From positions 62,001 through 126,000 of the forward strand of contig CAZYBU010000005.1 of the NCBI GenBank assembly GCA_964645775.1: 64,000 nt of DNA, given 5' to 3'. Shown here one piece after another: positions 8,155-17,370 of this stretch. Source of the stretch: CAZYBU01 sp964645775. GTDB lineage: Bacteria; Spirochaetota; UBA4802; UBA5550. The notes beneath the pieces were generated by a model. That model saw nothing but the letters and a program-made list of their open reading frames with translations. It was not told the DNA's origin and did not search any database. Both the position numbers and the translations under genes were made by a program. Numbering within the stretch: the first letter of the stretch is position 1; every line of letters begins with the position of its first letter.

Positions 8155-8576
8155 ACTTTTGCCTCCTCCCGGGGAAAGCTGAGGTAGGCAATATTTCCCT
8201 CACGATTCCAGGTGATATTGGCGAACTGCCGTATAATATAGATGCCTCTTCCCCGCTGACTCATAATATCCCGATTTTTCAGCTTTTTTTCAACAGCTTT
8301 GATATTGAAGCCCTTTCCCTGGTCCTTTATGGCAACGGTTATGGTATTCTTTTCTTCTGAGATGGCAATCTCGATTTTGTTCGCGGGGTCCCAGTTGTTT
8401 CCATGTTCCATGGCATTGGTCACGGCTTCATCGAGGGCGAGGTAGTACTCCCCGGACGCGTAAGAGGAATGACCTTTAAGCTCTGTTGTTCTCAGAGCTT
8501 CGAAAATGATATCGACAACATCCTTCCTTTGTGCCTTCTCGGAGGGAAATGTCCTGTGAAAAAGTAAAGTTCCCAT
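8151..8576 (-). CDS. RsbW/SpoIIAB-like anti-sigma kinase (HATPase_c_2)
   Basis: A 141-aa GHKL-ATPase of the anti-sigma serine kinase type. The N box is DEAVTNAMEHGN (residues 49-60), the G1 box DQGKGF (85-90) and the G2 region RGRGIYIIRQF. There is no His phosphoacceptor domain, so it would phosphorylate a STAS protein rather than a receiver. It heads a tightly overlapped unit: kinase, membrane protein, STAS, gpmI, mobA, phosphatase. No strong ribosome site is seen before ATG 8576. The tRNA-Pro gene ends 15 nt upstream in the same direction, so read-through from the tRNA promoter is possible. Confidence 0.87.
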   Translation of the reverse strand: MGTLLFHRTFPSEKAQRKDVVDIIFEALRTTELKGHSSYASGEYYLALDEAVTNAMEHGNNWDPANKIEIAISEEKNTITVAIKDQGKGFNIKAVEKKLKNRDIMSQRGRGIYIIRQFANITWNREGNIAYLSFPREEAKV

Positions 8577-8590
8577 AGTGTGGGTATACT

Positions 8591-8664
8591 TCGGGATGGG
8601 GAGATTCGAACTCCCGACTTCTGCGTCCCGAACACAGCGCGCTACCTGACTGCGCTACATCCCG
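8591..8664 (-). tRNA. tRNA-Pro (CGG anticodon)
   Basis: On the minus strand the acceptor arms CGGGATG / CATCCCG close a full cloverleaf. The D stem is GCGC/GCGC, the anticodon stem CTGTG/CGCAG carries loop TTCGGGA with anticodon CGG, and the T arm is GGGAG TTCGAAT CTCCC. The discriminator is A and CCA is not encoded. No terminator is visible before the RsbW-like gene that follows. Confidence 0.95.
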
Positions 8665-8943
8665 TTTATCACCTCTGTGATTATTACACACCTATCGGCA
8701 GGGTGTGTTTTTTTCAATACAATTTTGTCATTAATAATGGCCCTCTGGCCGGCAAAAGGTCAAGAATAATTAGAATGTGTTGAAAAAAAGCAGATAGCAA
8801 GTGTTCTTATACCTTTCTCTCCTTGCCATCTCTCCTTCCCCCGTTTCGCCCGGAATGGTTCATGAAAAAAATAGTTGCGTCCTGTGTGCGGCTGCGTTAC
8901 ATTTCCTTTTCGAAAGATTGATGGGACCAGGTTGTAATTCTAG
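8665..8943. other. Divergent intergenic region, no gene seen
   Basis: About 280 nt between the divergent tRNA-Pro and STAS/plsB units. It must hold both promoters, but I cannot point to a convincing -35/-10 pair. No open frame with a ribosome site and no strong hairpin is visible. Confidence 0.4.
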
Positions 8944-9282
8944 ATGAGCATACCCTATCATACCCATAAGAATACTGTCGTATTTGATATCCCTGAAGGG
9001 GAAGGGTCCCTTGTGGAGTATGATGATGTCTCTGAGCTTATTGATGAAATCGTGGCCGCGATCACGAAGGAGTCATCTGATTCCGTGGCTTTTAATATGA
9101 GCAAAAAGAACTATTTGAACAGCTCAGGCCTCGGTGAGCTGGTCCAGGTAAAGGACCGGTTAATGGATCATGATATCTCCCTTACGCTTATAAATCTGCA
9201 GGAAAAAGTCAGGTCTCTTCTCTCAATGGTGGGGATGCTTGATTTCTTTTCCATTATCGATTCCGAAAATCAACTTGACTGA
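8944..9282 (+). CDS. STAS-domain protein (anti-anti-sigma factor type)
   Basis: A 112-aa STAS domain. The conserved phosphosite region reads YLNSSGLGEL (residues 58-67), equivalent to DSSGLG of SpoIIAA but with Asn before the Ser pair (S60). It is divergent from the RsbW-like unit on the other side of tRNA-Pro and could be a second partner of that kinase or of the RsbW-like domain at 40988-43243. It sits 14 nt before plsB, so the two are probably co-transcribed. The ribosome site is weak. Confidence 0.82.
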   Translation: MSIPYHTHKNTVVFDIPEGEGSLVEYDDVSELIDEIVAAITKESSDSVAFNMSKKNYLNSSGLGELVQVKDRLMDHDISLTLINLQEKVRSLLSMVGMLDFFSIIDSENQLD

Positions 9283-9296
9283 AACACAGGATAGCA

Positions 9297-11906
9297 ATGC
9301 CTGAAAAACGAGATCCCTATTACATTCACAGAAACCTTGTGAGCAGAAAATACAATGCCTTCACATCGAGGCTGTTTGGACTGCTTTTCGGAAGGTATGA
9401 TTTTGATCAGGAGAGCCTGGCGCATCTGAGCCAGCCCGGTAATGACGCCTGTCGGGTCTATGTCTCCTTCCAGAGTTATAACACACCTCTTATGATTCTA
9501 CTGAATCTTCTCCAGAAGAATAATCTGGAGCAACCGGGGATTGCCCTCGATTTTAAGCCGGGTTTTGTGGTGCGAACCCTGAATCTCTTTAAGAAGATAG
9601 GATACGGTATCCGCTCTTTGCTTTCCGGCGAAGACCGGGAGCAGGAGGGTTCCTATGAATATATCCGTGATCTGCTGGTGAACCGGCACGCTGTAGTCCT
9701 CTCGCTCCTTTCCCGCAAGCTTTTCCGCAGACGGTATCTCGACATACGGACCGATTCGCTGGAGTTCCTTATCGCCGTACAGAAAGAGATAGATGAACCG
9801 ATTTACGTGCTTCCACACATAATGTTCTGGAGCAGGAACCCTGAGAAGACCCGGGGTATGCGGAGTACCCGGGCCACGGATGACAGGGGTTTCTGGGCCG
9901 CTCTCTTTACCGGGCTCAGGAGCGTGACCAGGGGATTCGTCCGCGTCAGTCCTCCCATTAACCTGAAGGAGGAGATTGACGCTCAGTCCACGGACGACAC
10001 TACCCAGCTCGCGCGGAACCTCAGAAACAGGCTGATGGAGCTGTATAATGAAGAGAAGAGGAGCGTCCTCGGGCCGGTCATGAAATCCTTCAGCGAGATG
10101 ATGGAAAAGGTCCTCTTTCACAGGAACGTTCTGGAGGCGATCCAGGAGGAGATGGAAGAGAGCCATAAACCGGAGAAAAGGCTCAGGAAGAAGGCCTTCT
10201 CCTATTTCAGGGAGATAGCGGCCGATTTTTCTATCCTCTATGTGCAGGTCATGGAGTTTATACTGAATCATATCTTTACTAAAATTTTCCACGGCATCCA
10301 TTATGATCCCTCCATGATTACAACGATACGTGAGGCCTCAAAGCGCGGGCCGGTGATCCTGATCCCCAATCATCGGAGTCACATGGATTACCTGATCCTC
10401 TCCTACATACTTTATACCAACCAGATAATCCCGCCCCACATCGTGGCCGGTGTGAACCTCTCTTTTTTTCCTCTGGGAAAGATATTCCGGAGATCGGGCG
10501 CCTTTTTCATGAGACGTTCCTTCAAGGGTAAAAAACTCTATTCCACGGTCTTTCGACAGTACGCGAAGACCCTGGTAAATGAAGGATACAGCATTGAATT
10601 CTTTATAGAGGGTGGGAGGACAAGGACCGGCAAACTCAGCTTCCCGAAGATGGGGATTCTGAAATATCTAATGGAGGCGGTTGAGGAGGGGTACAACAAG
10701 GACATGATCTTCCTTCCGGTCGCCATCAATTATGATCGAATCCTTGAAGAGAGTTCATATCATAATGAACTCAGAGGCCAGGGCAAGCAGAAGGAATCGA
10801 CCGGGAGCCTTGTCCGAAGCCGGAAGCTTTTAAAAAGGACTTACGGAAGTGTCTATGTCGCGGTTGAGGAACCGGTCAGTTTCCAGGATATACGGGACCA
10901 GGGAGCGGATATGATCGAGAGGACCGGTATCGTGGCGGACAGGATCATCAAACGTATTAATCGGGGTATGGTGGTCACCCCCTTCTCCCTTGTTACAACG
11001 GCTCTTCTCCTTTCGCCGGTGAAGGGTTTTACGGTTTCGCTTATTCGTGAGGACGTGGAAAGGCTCTACCGCTATCTTCGTTTCACCGGGGCAACGCTGG
11101 CTGATACCATCGGTCCCATGGAAGAGATAGAGAAGACCATCCGCTTCGTCAACGATTCATACCTCAATGATGGCATCGTCCGCATGTTATTCTCCGACGA
11201 CATTGAAGAGGAAAGCAATGAAGTAAAGAAAGAGAAGAACGGTGAATCTGGAGAGACCATCTATATAATTGATGAAGACAACCGGGGACGGATCAATTTC
11301 TACAAGAACAGTATTATTCATCTCCTTCTTCCCCTGGCATACTTCTCTCTCGCTTTTCTCATGTCCGAGAAGGATGCGGTGGCTTCGGCGAAGAACGTCG
11401 GGGAGCATTATGATTACCTTTCCGGCCTCTTTTCCGATTCATTCGTCTATACTGACTTCCTCAATGACAGGGAGAAAAGCCTTTCCGTAACCGCAAAATA
11501 CCTGATCGAGTCTGAGGAAGTGGTGGAAGAACCAGATGGATGGCGACTGAAGGACGAGAAAATCCGTTCGGCGCTGAATTTTTACGCCACGGCCATCCGT
11601 GATTATCTTGAATCCTGCTTCATTGTCTGCCAGGTCCTGGCCGTGCATGAGAACGAACGAATCAGCCGGAGAGACCTTACCCTTGAGATCCGCCGCAATG
11701 GTGTACGAATATATCACCTCGGTGAGATAAGGATGTCGGAGTCTCTCTCCATGCCGAATTATAACGATGTTCTTGATTATCTTATCCGGGAAAAAGGATT
11801 AATCGAAGAGGAAGGAAAGCGGCACGCCCTCATTCGACCCGGGGACTTCAGTAAGGTTGAGCGCCTTTCCGAAGAGGTAAAAAACGCCCTCAGGGTCATT
11901 TCCTGA
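9297..11906 (+). CDS. plsB: Glycerol-3-phosphate acyltransferase (PlsB family)
   Basis: An 869-aa peripheral membrane acyltransferase that makes lysophosphatidic acid, the first step of phospholipid synthesis. The four acyltransferase blocks are visible around residues 356-480: NHRSHMD (the HX4D catalytic motif), FFMRRSF, IEGGRTRTGK and FLPVAINYD. Long N- and C-terminal regions match the large PlsB form (about 800 aa) rather than the short PlsC. It follows a STAS gene by 14 nt and converges on fbp with only one nucleotide between stops. Confidence 0.92.
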   Translation: MPEKRDPYYIHRNLVSRKYNAFTSRLFGLLFGRYDFDQESLAHLSQPGNDACRVYVSFQSYNTPLMILLNLLQKNNLEQPGIALDFKPGFVVRTLNLFKKIGYGIRSLLSGEDREQEGSYEYIRDLLVNRHAVVLSLLSRKLFRRRYLDIRTDSLEFLIAVQKEIDEPIYVLPHIMFWSRNPEKTRGMRSTRATDDRGFWAALFTGLRSVTRGFVRVSPPINLKEEIDAQSTDDTTQLARNLRNRLMELYNEEKRSVLGPVMKSFSEMMEKVLFHRNVLEAIQEEMEESHKPEKRLRKKAFSYFREIAADFSILYVQVMEFILNHIFTKIFHGIHYDPSMITTIREASKRGPVILIPNHRSHMDYLILSYILYTNQIIPPHIVAGVNLSFFPLGKIFRRSGAFFMRRSFKGKKLYSTVFRQYAKTLVNEGYSIEFFIEGGRTRTGKLSFPKMGILKYLMEAVEEGYNKDMIFLPVAINYDRILEESSYHNELRGQGKQKESTGSLVRSRKLLKRTYGSVYVAVEEPVSFQDIRDQGADMIERTGIVADRIIKRINRGMVVTPFSLVTTALLLSPVKGFTVSLIREDVERLYRYLRFTGATLADTIGPMEEIEKTIRFVNDSYLNDGIVRMLFSDDIEEESNEVKKEKNGESGETIYIIDEDNRGRINFYKNSIIHLLLPLAYFSLAFLMSEKDAVASAKNVGEHYDYLSGLFSDSFVYTDFLNDREKSLSVTAKYLIESEEVVEEPDGWRLKDEKIRSALNFYATAIRDYLESCFIVCQVLAVHENERISRRDLTLEIRRNGVRIYHLGEIRMSESLSMPNYNDVLDYLIREKGLIEEEGKRHALIRPGDFSKVERLSEEVKNALRVIS

Positions 11907-11907
11907 T

Positions 11908-13698
11908 CTATGTTTTTATCAGTTTCTCTCTCAGTTCCTGTCGCCGCTTCAAAAGCTGTTGCCCCTTGTAGGTGTCCCGTATCCGCAGGGGCCGTTCAAA
12001 GCTGTCAATATCCTCGAACTGAAGCTTGGCCGGGTTGCCGGTCATTTTAGCTTCGTCCATCTCTTCCTGGGTCGGGAGGATAATGGCGTAAAGTTGATAG
12101 GGCGTATGGATCAGGGAATGTCCCCTGGACAGATAGGCCTCGGAGAAGCCTCCATCAATGTTGATGGCCCGTCCGTCCGGAGTCGATATCCGTTCACCTT
12201 TCATGACATTGACCGGGGTATGGCCGAAAACGATGCGACGGGCCCCGAATTCTTCCATGATCCGGTCGAGGAATTCAGGTTTCCGGAGGTTCTCTGACCA
12301 GTGAAGCAGTCTCTCCCTGTGGGTCTCCTTGTCTTTAAAGAAGTACCGCTCGAAAGTCTTCATGGCGTGTTTTCCGAAGAAGGGGGATAGTGGACCGCAC
12401 CACAAGTAGAACATGACAGCCAGCTGGAAGGGTTCAACCTTTTTCCCCTCGAGGTAGAGGGTGCCGATATGCTTGATGGTAAGTTCAATATGGTCAAGGA
12501 GCTCCTTCCCCTTTTTGCCGTAGAGTTCCTGGAACTGGCCCTCCTCTGTACTCGGTATGAGGGCGTGTATGTTCAGGATGTAGTTATTGATATGGTAGAG
12601 TTTGCCTTCTTCAAAGAGGTATTGCATAAGCCGCTTGACTTTCGAACTGGAAGTAAACTGCTGAACCAGGTCCTCTATGACTTCCTGTTCCTCCTGGGTA
12701 AGTTTCCATGGATCATTCAAATCCAGTGTGGGGAAGAAGGTATCGTTAAGTCCCTCCGTATTGTCTTCTTTAAGCATCCGGGCCAGGTCCTCAAGGTTTA
12801 GACGGGACTCCATTTCAAGCTGGGGATACTGCATGATGGTCTTCTCTTCCAGCTTGAACTGGATTATGGCAAGGGTCTTTTCCATTTTACGGGCGATCGG
12901 TATCTTCGCCTTGAATTTGCCTGTTACGTCCTCGGGGTAGAGTTTTTCCGCCAGTTTTTCCAGGTTCGATATATCGATATTCAGACGACCGAGGAATTCC
13001 ATGTTATCGTAGCGGACACTTATGCGAAGGGCCTCGGCGATAAGGGAACGGTTTCCGGCCGCGGCCCCCATCCAAAGGATATCGTGGTTGCCCCAGACGA
13101 ATTTCACGTAGGGCCTGTATTTTTTCTGGGAGATGATCCGTATGATCTTGTCCGGTTCGTCACCCCGGTCGAAAACGTCACCGAGGATGATAAGGTGACG
13201 GAGAACCACCTGCTTTACCAGGCCGCACAGGCTGGAAATGATGCTATCTGAAATGATCTCGTTCTCGTATACAATATTCGGTACGGGGAAGTTAAGGATC
13301 AGGTTCTCCACAACCGGTTTCAGGTCTCTCGGAATGGAATCTCTCAGATTGTCGAAATCGCTGATGTCCTGTACCTTGTATCGGATAATCTCAACCAGGG
13401 AGGATATGACATCCTGCCGCGCCGTGGGGAAGGCCTCGTTCTCGAAGTATTCCTCCCTCCGGATGATACGATCCAGGTATTCCAGCTTATCAACGGAAAA
13501 GGTCTTTGGTAGGGCCTCGTAGGCTGTTCTCCAGACAAGGCCGAAACGTCCCTTGAGAATGGAGATAAACCGTCTGCCCGCACCGTGCGGATCACTGATC
13601 CATAAAGTTGTGTCTATTTTCCGAATCAGGCGGGTTTCAATATCCAGCAGTTCCTTAATCAGGTTGTGAAGGGTGGATGCGTCCTGGGGTGCGTTCAT
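11908..13698 (-). CDS. fbp: Fructose-1,6-bisphosphatase, class III
   Basis: A 596-aa gluconeogenic enzyme of the Firmicutes-type class III family, which has a metallophosphoesterase fold. The metal-ligand motifs are in order: ISDPHGAGRRF (residues 34-44), ILGDVFDRGDEP, FVWGNHDILWMGAAAGN and VFGHTPVNV. The family's C-terminal region runs from IDGGFSEAY to the end. A good AGGAG site precedes the ATG. This class is unrelated to the class I enzyme of proteobacteria. Together with gpmI and fbaA in the window it suggests gluconeogenic capacity. Confidence 0.93.
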   Translation of the reverse strand: MNAPQDASTLHNLIKELLDIETRLIRKIDTTLWISDPHGAGRRFISILKGRFGLVWRTAYEALPKTFSVDKLEYLDRIIRREEYFENEAFPTARQDVISSLVEIIRYKVQDISDFDNLRDSIPRDLKPVVENLILNFPVPNIVYENEIISDSIISSLCGLVKQVVLRHLIILGDVFDRGDEPDKIIRIISQKKYRPYVKFVWGNHDILWMGAAAGNRSLIAEALRISVRYDNMEFLGRLNIDISNLEKLAEKLYPEDVTGKFKAKIPIARKMEKTLAIIQFKLEEKTIMQYPQLEMESRLNLEDLARMLKEDNTEGLNDTFFPTLDLNDPWKLTQEEQEVIEDLVQQFTSSSKVKRLMQYLFEEGKLYHINNYILNIHALIPSTEEGQFQELYGKKGKELLDHIELTIKHIGTLYLEGKKVEPFQLAVMFYLWCGPLSPFFGKHAMKTFERYFFKDKETHRERLLHWSENLRKPEFLDRIMEEFGARRIVFGHTPVNVMKGERISTPDGRAINIDGGFSEAYLSRGHSLIHTPYQLYAIILPTQEEMDEAKMTGNPAKLQFEDIDSFERPLRIRDTYKGQQLLKRRQELREKLIKT

Positions 13699-13776
13699 TT
13701 CGGCTCCTGATCTGTCATGTTCTCCCTCCCTTAAGTATGTATCGTAAAAGGAAGAGTGTCAATCGAAAATCAGGTC

Positions 13777-14523
13777 CTAGCGGAGTCTCTTTCCCTGGAT
13801 GATCATCTTCCTGCCGGAAAGGGTCATGACATAGTAGGCGTAGTATCCCTTCTGTTCCAGGCGGCCGGTACCGGCCTGGATACATGACAGTCCCCGTATC
13901 TCCTGGCGGTGGTATCCCGAACCTGAACCGGATATGATCCCCTGAACCGGATAGTCCGAAAGGAGCTTAACCAGGTTCTCGTCCGAAGTTTGAGTAATCA
14001 GGGGCCTGTGAGACACGAGAAAGAAGTCCCGGTCTCCGCTCATCTTCAGTTCCCTGCGGAGCCATTTCATGTTATCAGCCGTAAGACTCGCCTTTTCTTC
14101 ATGATAAAGGATAATAAACTGCGTGTTGCCCAGGGCCGAGCTGTATCGGAGAGAGCGACCTGTATACTTACGGTAGAGTGCGTCACTGCCGTTGAAATGA
14201 TCACCGGATCCGTAAACCGTCAGCAGGGGCGCCTTAAATCTGTCGAATATTTTTTTCCATTCCCGGTACTGTCGCTCCACGTCTTTTTGTTTGATTCCTG
14301 CCCAGCTGTGACCTCCCTGGACCAGGTTCCCCGTATGTATAATCAGATCCGGGTTCTCCGCGTTTATGGTCTCCACCAGTTCGTAAAGGCGTTCCGGCAT
14401 TTTCCGGTAGGGTGATTCCGGGGCCGTGTTGCCGGTAATGACAATCCGAACCTCCCGGTGGGGCGAATCCGCCCACAGAATGGTCGATAGAAGGAGAAGA
14501 AGGGTGATCAGGATCCTTTTCAT
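13777..14523 (-). CDS. Secreted metallophosphoesterase-fold protein lacking metal ligands
   Basis: A 248-aa protein with a signal peptide (residues 1-18, ending near WADS). The remaining sequence follows the calcineurin-like phosphoesterase layout, but the metal ligands are replaced. Motif I reads VITGNTAPES where the family has GDxH, motif II reads IHTGNLVQGG for GDLV, motif III reads VYGSGDHF for GNHD/E, and motif V reads ISGSGSGYH for GHxH; only VSHRPL (motif IV) is normal. It is therefore likely a binding protein or pseudoenzyme. The start has a GAAGGT site upstream. It sits 20 nt downstream of glyA. Confidence 0.65.
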   Translation of the reverse strand: MKRILITLLLLLSTILWADSPHREVRIVITGNTAPESPYRKMPERLYELVETINAENPDLIIHTGNLVQGGHSWAGIKQKDVERQYREWKKIFDRFKAPLLTVYGSGDHFNGSDALYRKYTGRSLRYSSALGNTQFIILYHEEKASLTADNMKWLRRELKMSGDRDFFLVSHRPLITQTSDENLVKLLSDYPVQGIISGSGSGYHRQEIRGLSCIQAGTGRLEQKGYYAYYVMTLSGRKMIIQGKRLR

Positions 14524-14543
14524 GGGACGGTTACCTTCTCAGG

Positions 14544-15791
14544 TTAGACAAGACGGAGTCCTTCTGTGGGAAAGGTCTGGCAGAGCTCCCTTACCTGGCT
14601 TCGTGTCCTTTCGATAATGGAATCATCTTCCATCGAAGCGATGACGTCCGCTATGAGGTTGCCAATAGTTTTGAACTCATCTTCCTTCAGGCCCCGGGTC
14701 GTAAGGGCGGGACTTCCCAGGCGTATGCCGCTGGTTACAAAGGGAGACTTGTTGTCGAAGGGAACACCGTTTTTATTGCAGGTAATACCGGCAGTTTCAA
14801 GCCGGTCAGCCACATCCCTGCCGGTCAATTCCCTGGAACGGAGGTCCACAAGCATGAGATGGTTATCCGTTCCGCCCGATGTAATGGTAAGATCCCTGGA
14901 GAGCAGGGTCTCGGCCAGGATATTTGCATTGGCGATGACCTGCTTCTGGTAATCGATAAAAGTGGGCTGCAGGGCCTCGCCGAAGGCCACCGCTTTGGCA
15001 GCGATGCTGTGCATCTGAGGTCCTCCCTGAACTCCGGGGAACAGAGAACGGTTTATCTCCTTGTCCATATCCTCCTTCGCCAGGATAACCCCTCCCCTGG
15101 GACCGCGCAGGGTCTTGTGTGTGGTCATGGTCACGTAATCCGCTCCCTTTACGGGGGATGGATGCAATCCGACGGCCACAAGCCCGGCGGTATGCGCGAT
15201 ATCGGCCATAAGTTTGGCGCCGACATTTTGGGCTATCTCAGCGAAACGGTCGAAATCGATGATCCTTGGATAGGCGGAAGCCCCGGCGATAATCAGCTTG
15301 GGTTTGTTCTCCCTTGCAATGCGAGCGACCTCGTCATAATCTATCATCTGGTTTTCGGGGCTTACGCCGTAAGATACGATGTTAAAGTACTTACCTGAGT
15401 AATTAGCCGGGGAACCGTGGGTAAGATGGCCGCCATGGGCCAGATCCATGCCCAGGATCGTGTCGCCGGGCTTGATACAGGATAGCATGACAGCCATATT
15501 TGCCTGGGCGCCGCTGTGGGGCTGGACGTTGGCGTATTCGGCCTTAAAAAGTTCCCTGATCCGCTCAAGAGCCAGGCTTTCGGCCCTGTCGGCCGGCTCG
15601 CATCCGTTGTAAAATCTTTTTCCCGGGTAGCCCTCGGCATACTTGTTAGTGAGGGTGGAGGCTGACGCTTCGAGAACGGCCCTGGAGGTGTAATTCTCCG
15701 AAGCGATAAGTATAAGGGACTCCTCCTGGCGTCTGTTCTCTTCCTGGATAATGTCAAAAACAAGACTGTCCTGTTCTTTAAGCTGGCTCAT
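14544..15791 (-). CDS. glyA: Serine hydroxymethyltransferase
   Basis: A 415-aa PLP enzyme that converts serine and tetrahydrofolate to glycine and methylene-THF. Family motifs are clear: LIASENYTS near residue 30, EGYPGKRFYNGC, MADIAHTAGL (PLP Asp), and the PLP-lysine loop YVTMTTHKTLRGPRGG. Length is standard. GGGAGAA precedes the ATG. It is followed 20 nt downstream by the phosphoesterase-fold gene and may share its transcript. Confidence 0.97.
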   Translation of the reverse strand: MSQLKEQDSLVFDIIQEENRRQEESLILIASENYTSRAVLEASASTLTNKYAEGYPGKRFYNGCEPADRAESLALERIRELFKAEYANVQPHSGAQANMAVMLSCIKPGDTILGMDLAHGGHLTHGSPANYSGKYFNIVSYGVSPENQMIDYDEVARIARENKPKLIIAGASAYPRIIDFDRFAEIAQNVGAKLMADIAHTAGLVAVGLHPSPVKGADYVTMTTHKTLRGPRGGVILAKEDMDKEINRSLFPGVQGGPQMHSIAAKAVAFGEALQPTFIDYQKQVIANANILAETLLSRDLTITSGGTDNHLMLVDLRSRELTGRDVADRLETAGITCNKNGVPFDNKSPFVTSGIRLGSPALTTRGLKEDEFKTIGNLIADVIASMEDDSIIERTRSQVRELCQTFPTEGLRLV

Positions 15792-15860
15792 GATTGCAAT
15801 TCTCCCTGGCAGGTAATAATTTCAGGTGAGGCAGAGGGATATTCCCTGTCAAATGAAAAT

Positions 15861-17279
15861 TCACACCTGCTTATCGGTGCCGATATATTCTGCCATGAAT
15901 TCGGTAAATATATCAAAGAGGATCGGGTCAAGCTTGGTGGCATCTTCAACCATCTCCTGCCTCATAATGCTTATGGCCTCACTTGTACCTTTCGGATTCG
16001 GTCTGCTTCTGTTGGTAAGGCCGTCGAAGACGTCGTGTATCTCGAGCATCTTGGCCGGGAGAAAGGCCATGGATCGGGCGTTCTTAACGTCTTCAAAGTT
16101 CATCGACATATAGGTTGGAAAGTAGGGGGAGGATGTCTTCATCTTCTCCCTGACCACGGGAAAGAGGAATTTCGATACTCCGTATCCAGAGGGATGGCCA
16201 TAATACTCATGATGGAGGGCGGAGATGGCGGCCACATCCTGAGGAATAACCCTGCTTTTAACGAGCATGTTGTATCCCAGCGCCGCGTGTCCAACCACCT
16301 TTTCCCGGCTGTAGGGCATGTTGCCCTCGTGATAATCTATATGAAGGAATTTCCCTGCATCGTGAAGAAGGACCCCGAGAGAATATCGTTTCATCTCGGT
16401 CTTTCTAATACGCTTGATGCCGGTGTCGGAGAGTTTCAGGGCGTGGGTCTTCTGCTGAAGCCGGTCATAGTACTTCTCATAGGCCGGAAGATTATTCAGA
16501 ATGCGATCAATACGTCCGTCCCGGAAAAAAGAATCGAAAAAGAATCCGAAGAGGATAAACCGCAGAAAGACCTTGCTGATGTGATCAAAGGTGGGAGATT
16601 TGATCGACATCTTCTCGATAAGGTTAAGGTCTCTGTAACTCAGGTTCTCCTTTCGGAGAAGGCTGATTATCTCTTCGATAAAACCTTCTGTCCGGGCGAC
16701 GATGTCCCCCATCTGGTTATCGTTCAGATCGTTGGCCTCATGGCTGCGGACCGAGGTCAGATTGATCATGAAAAAATCGGTTACGATCTTAATACATTCC
16801 TTTATGATGTCCTGGGGCAGGGCTTCCGGGTTCTCAATGTGGCTCCTGATCTGTTCGAGGTCTTTGTCCATGACCCGGGTCTTCTCTTCATAGGTCTGGC
16901 TTGAGAACTTGTCCATGCGTTCCTGGAACATTCGGTTCAGGGCGGTTCCGTCTCCTGTCTCTCTCGGCTCCTCCATTTCATCTTTATCGTTATCGCTGCC
17001 TGTCTCTTCGGCAGGAGGGGATGGCTGTACCGGAGCCCTGGTCGGCTTCTCCTCTTCCGGTATCCTCGATTCCCAGTCCTTTTTAATGAAAAAAATCTTC
17101 TCCCAGGCTTCTTTCTCAAACAGCTGGTTCAACATTTCGTCTCTGAGGATAACCATCTTGCCCTGGGCGTTCTTTCGCCAGATGGGCGCCCCGGCCCGAT
17201 GTATATCATCATGACGTTTATGTATCTCCTGGAGAGTTATCTCCATGAGGTTTTCCATGTTGGCGTCCTTTTGTTTCAT
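15861..17279 (-). CDS. HD-domain protein with degenerate HD-GYP signature
   Basis: A 472-aa protein. Residues 1-60 resemble nothing I know; residues 75-110 are acidic and Pro-rich, probably a linker. The C-terminal half looks like an HD-GYP phosphodiesterase: LGVLLHDAGKF for the HD pair, GHAALGYNML, ALHHEYYGHPSGYG for HHExxDGxGYP, and a C-terminal EIHDVFDGLTNRSRP like the usual ADVFDALTSxRPY. The third GYP residue is Gly instead of Pro and the spacing is altered, so c-di-GMP hydrolysis is uncertain. ATG 17279 has GGAAGG upstream; an in-frame GTG at 17291 is less likely. Confidence 0.7.
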   Translation of the reverse strand: MKQKDANMENLMEITLQEIHKRHDDIHRAGAPIWRKNAQGKMVILRDEMLNQLFEKEAWEKIFFIKKDWESRIPEEEKPTRAPVQPSPPAEETGSDNDKDEMEEPRETGDGTALNRMFQERMDKFSSQTYEEKTRVMDKDLEQIRSHIENPEALPQDIIKECIKIVTDFFMINLTSVRSHEANDLNDNQMGDIVARTEGFIEEIISLLRKENLSYRDLNLIEKMSIKSPTFDHISKVFLRFILFGFFFDSFFRDGRIDRILNNLPAYEKYYDRLQQKTHALKLSDTGIKRIRKTEMKRYSLGVLLHDAGKFLHIDYHEGNMPYSREKVVGHAALGYNMLVKSRVIPQDVAAISALHHEYYGHPSGYGVSKFLFPVVREKMKTSSPYFPTYMSMNFEDVKNARSMAFLPAKMLEIHDVFDGLTNRSRPNPKGTSEAISIMRQEMVEDATKLDPILFDIFTEFMAEYIGTDKQV

Positions 17280-17370
17280 GTAACCTTCCACAGGGTTTTG
17301 TCAGTGTATATCCTGTTTTCATTATATCATTTTCAACAAGTTTTTCTGTATTTATTTCTTTAACGTTATT

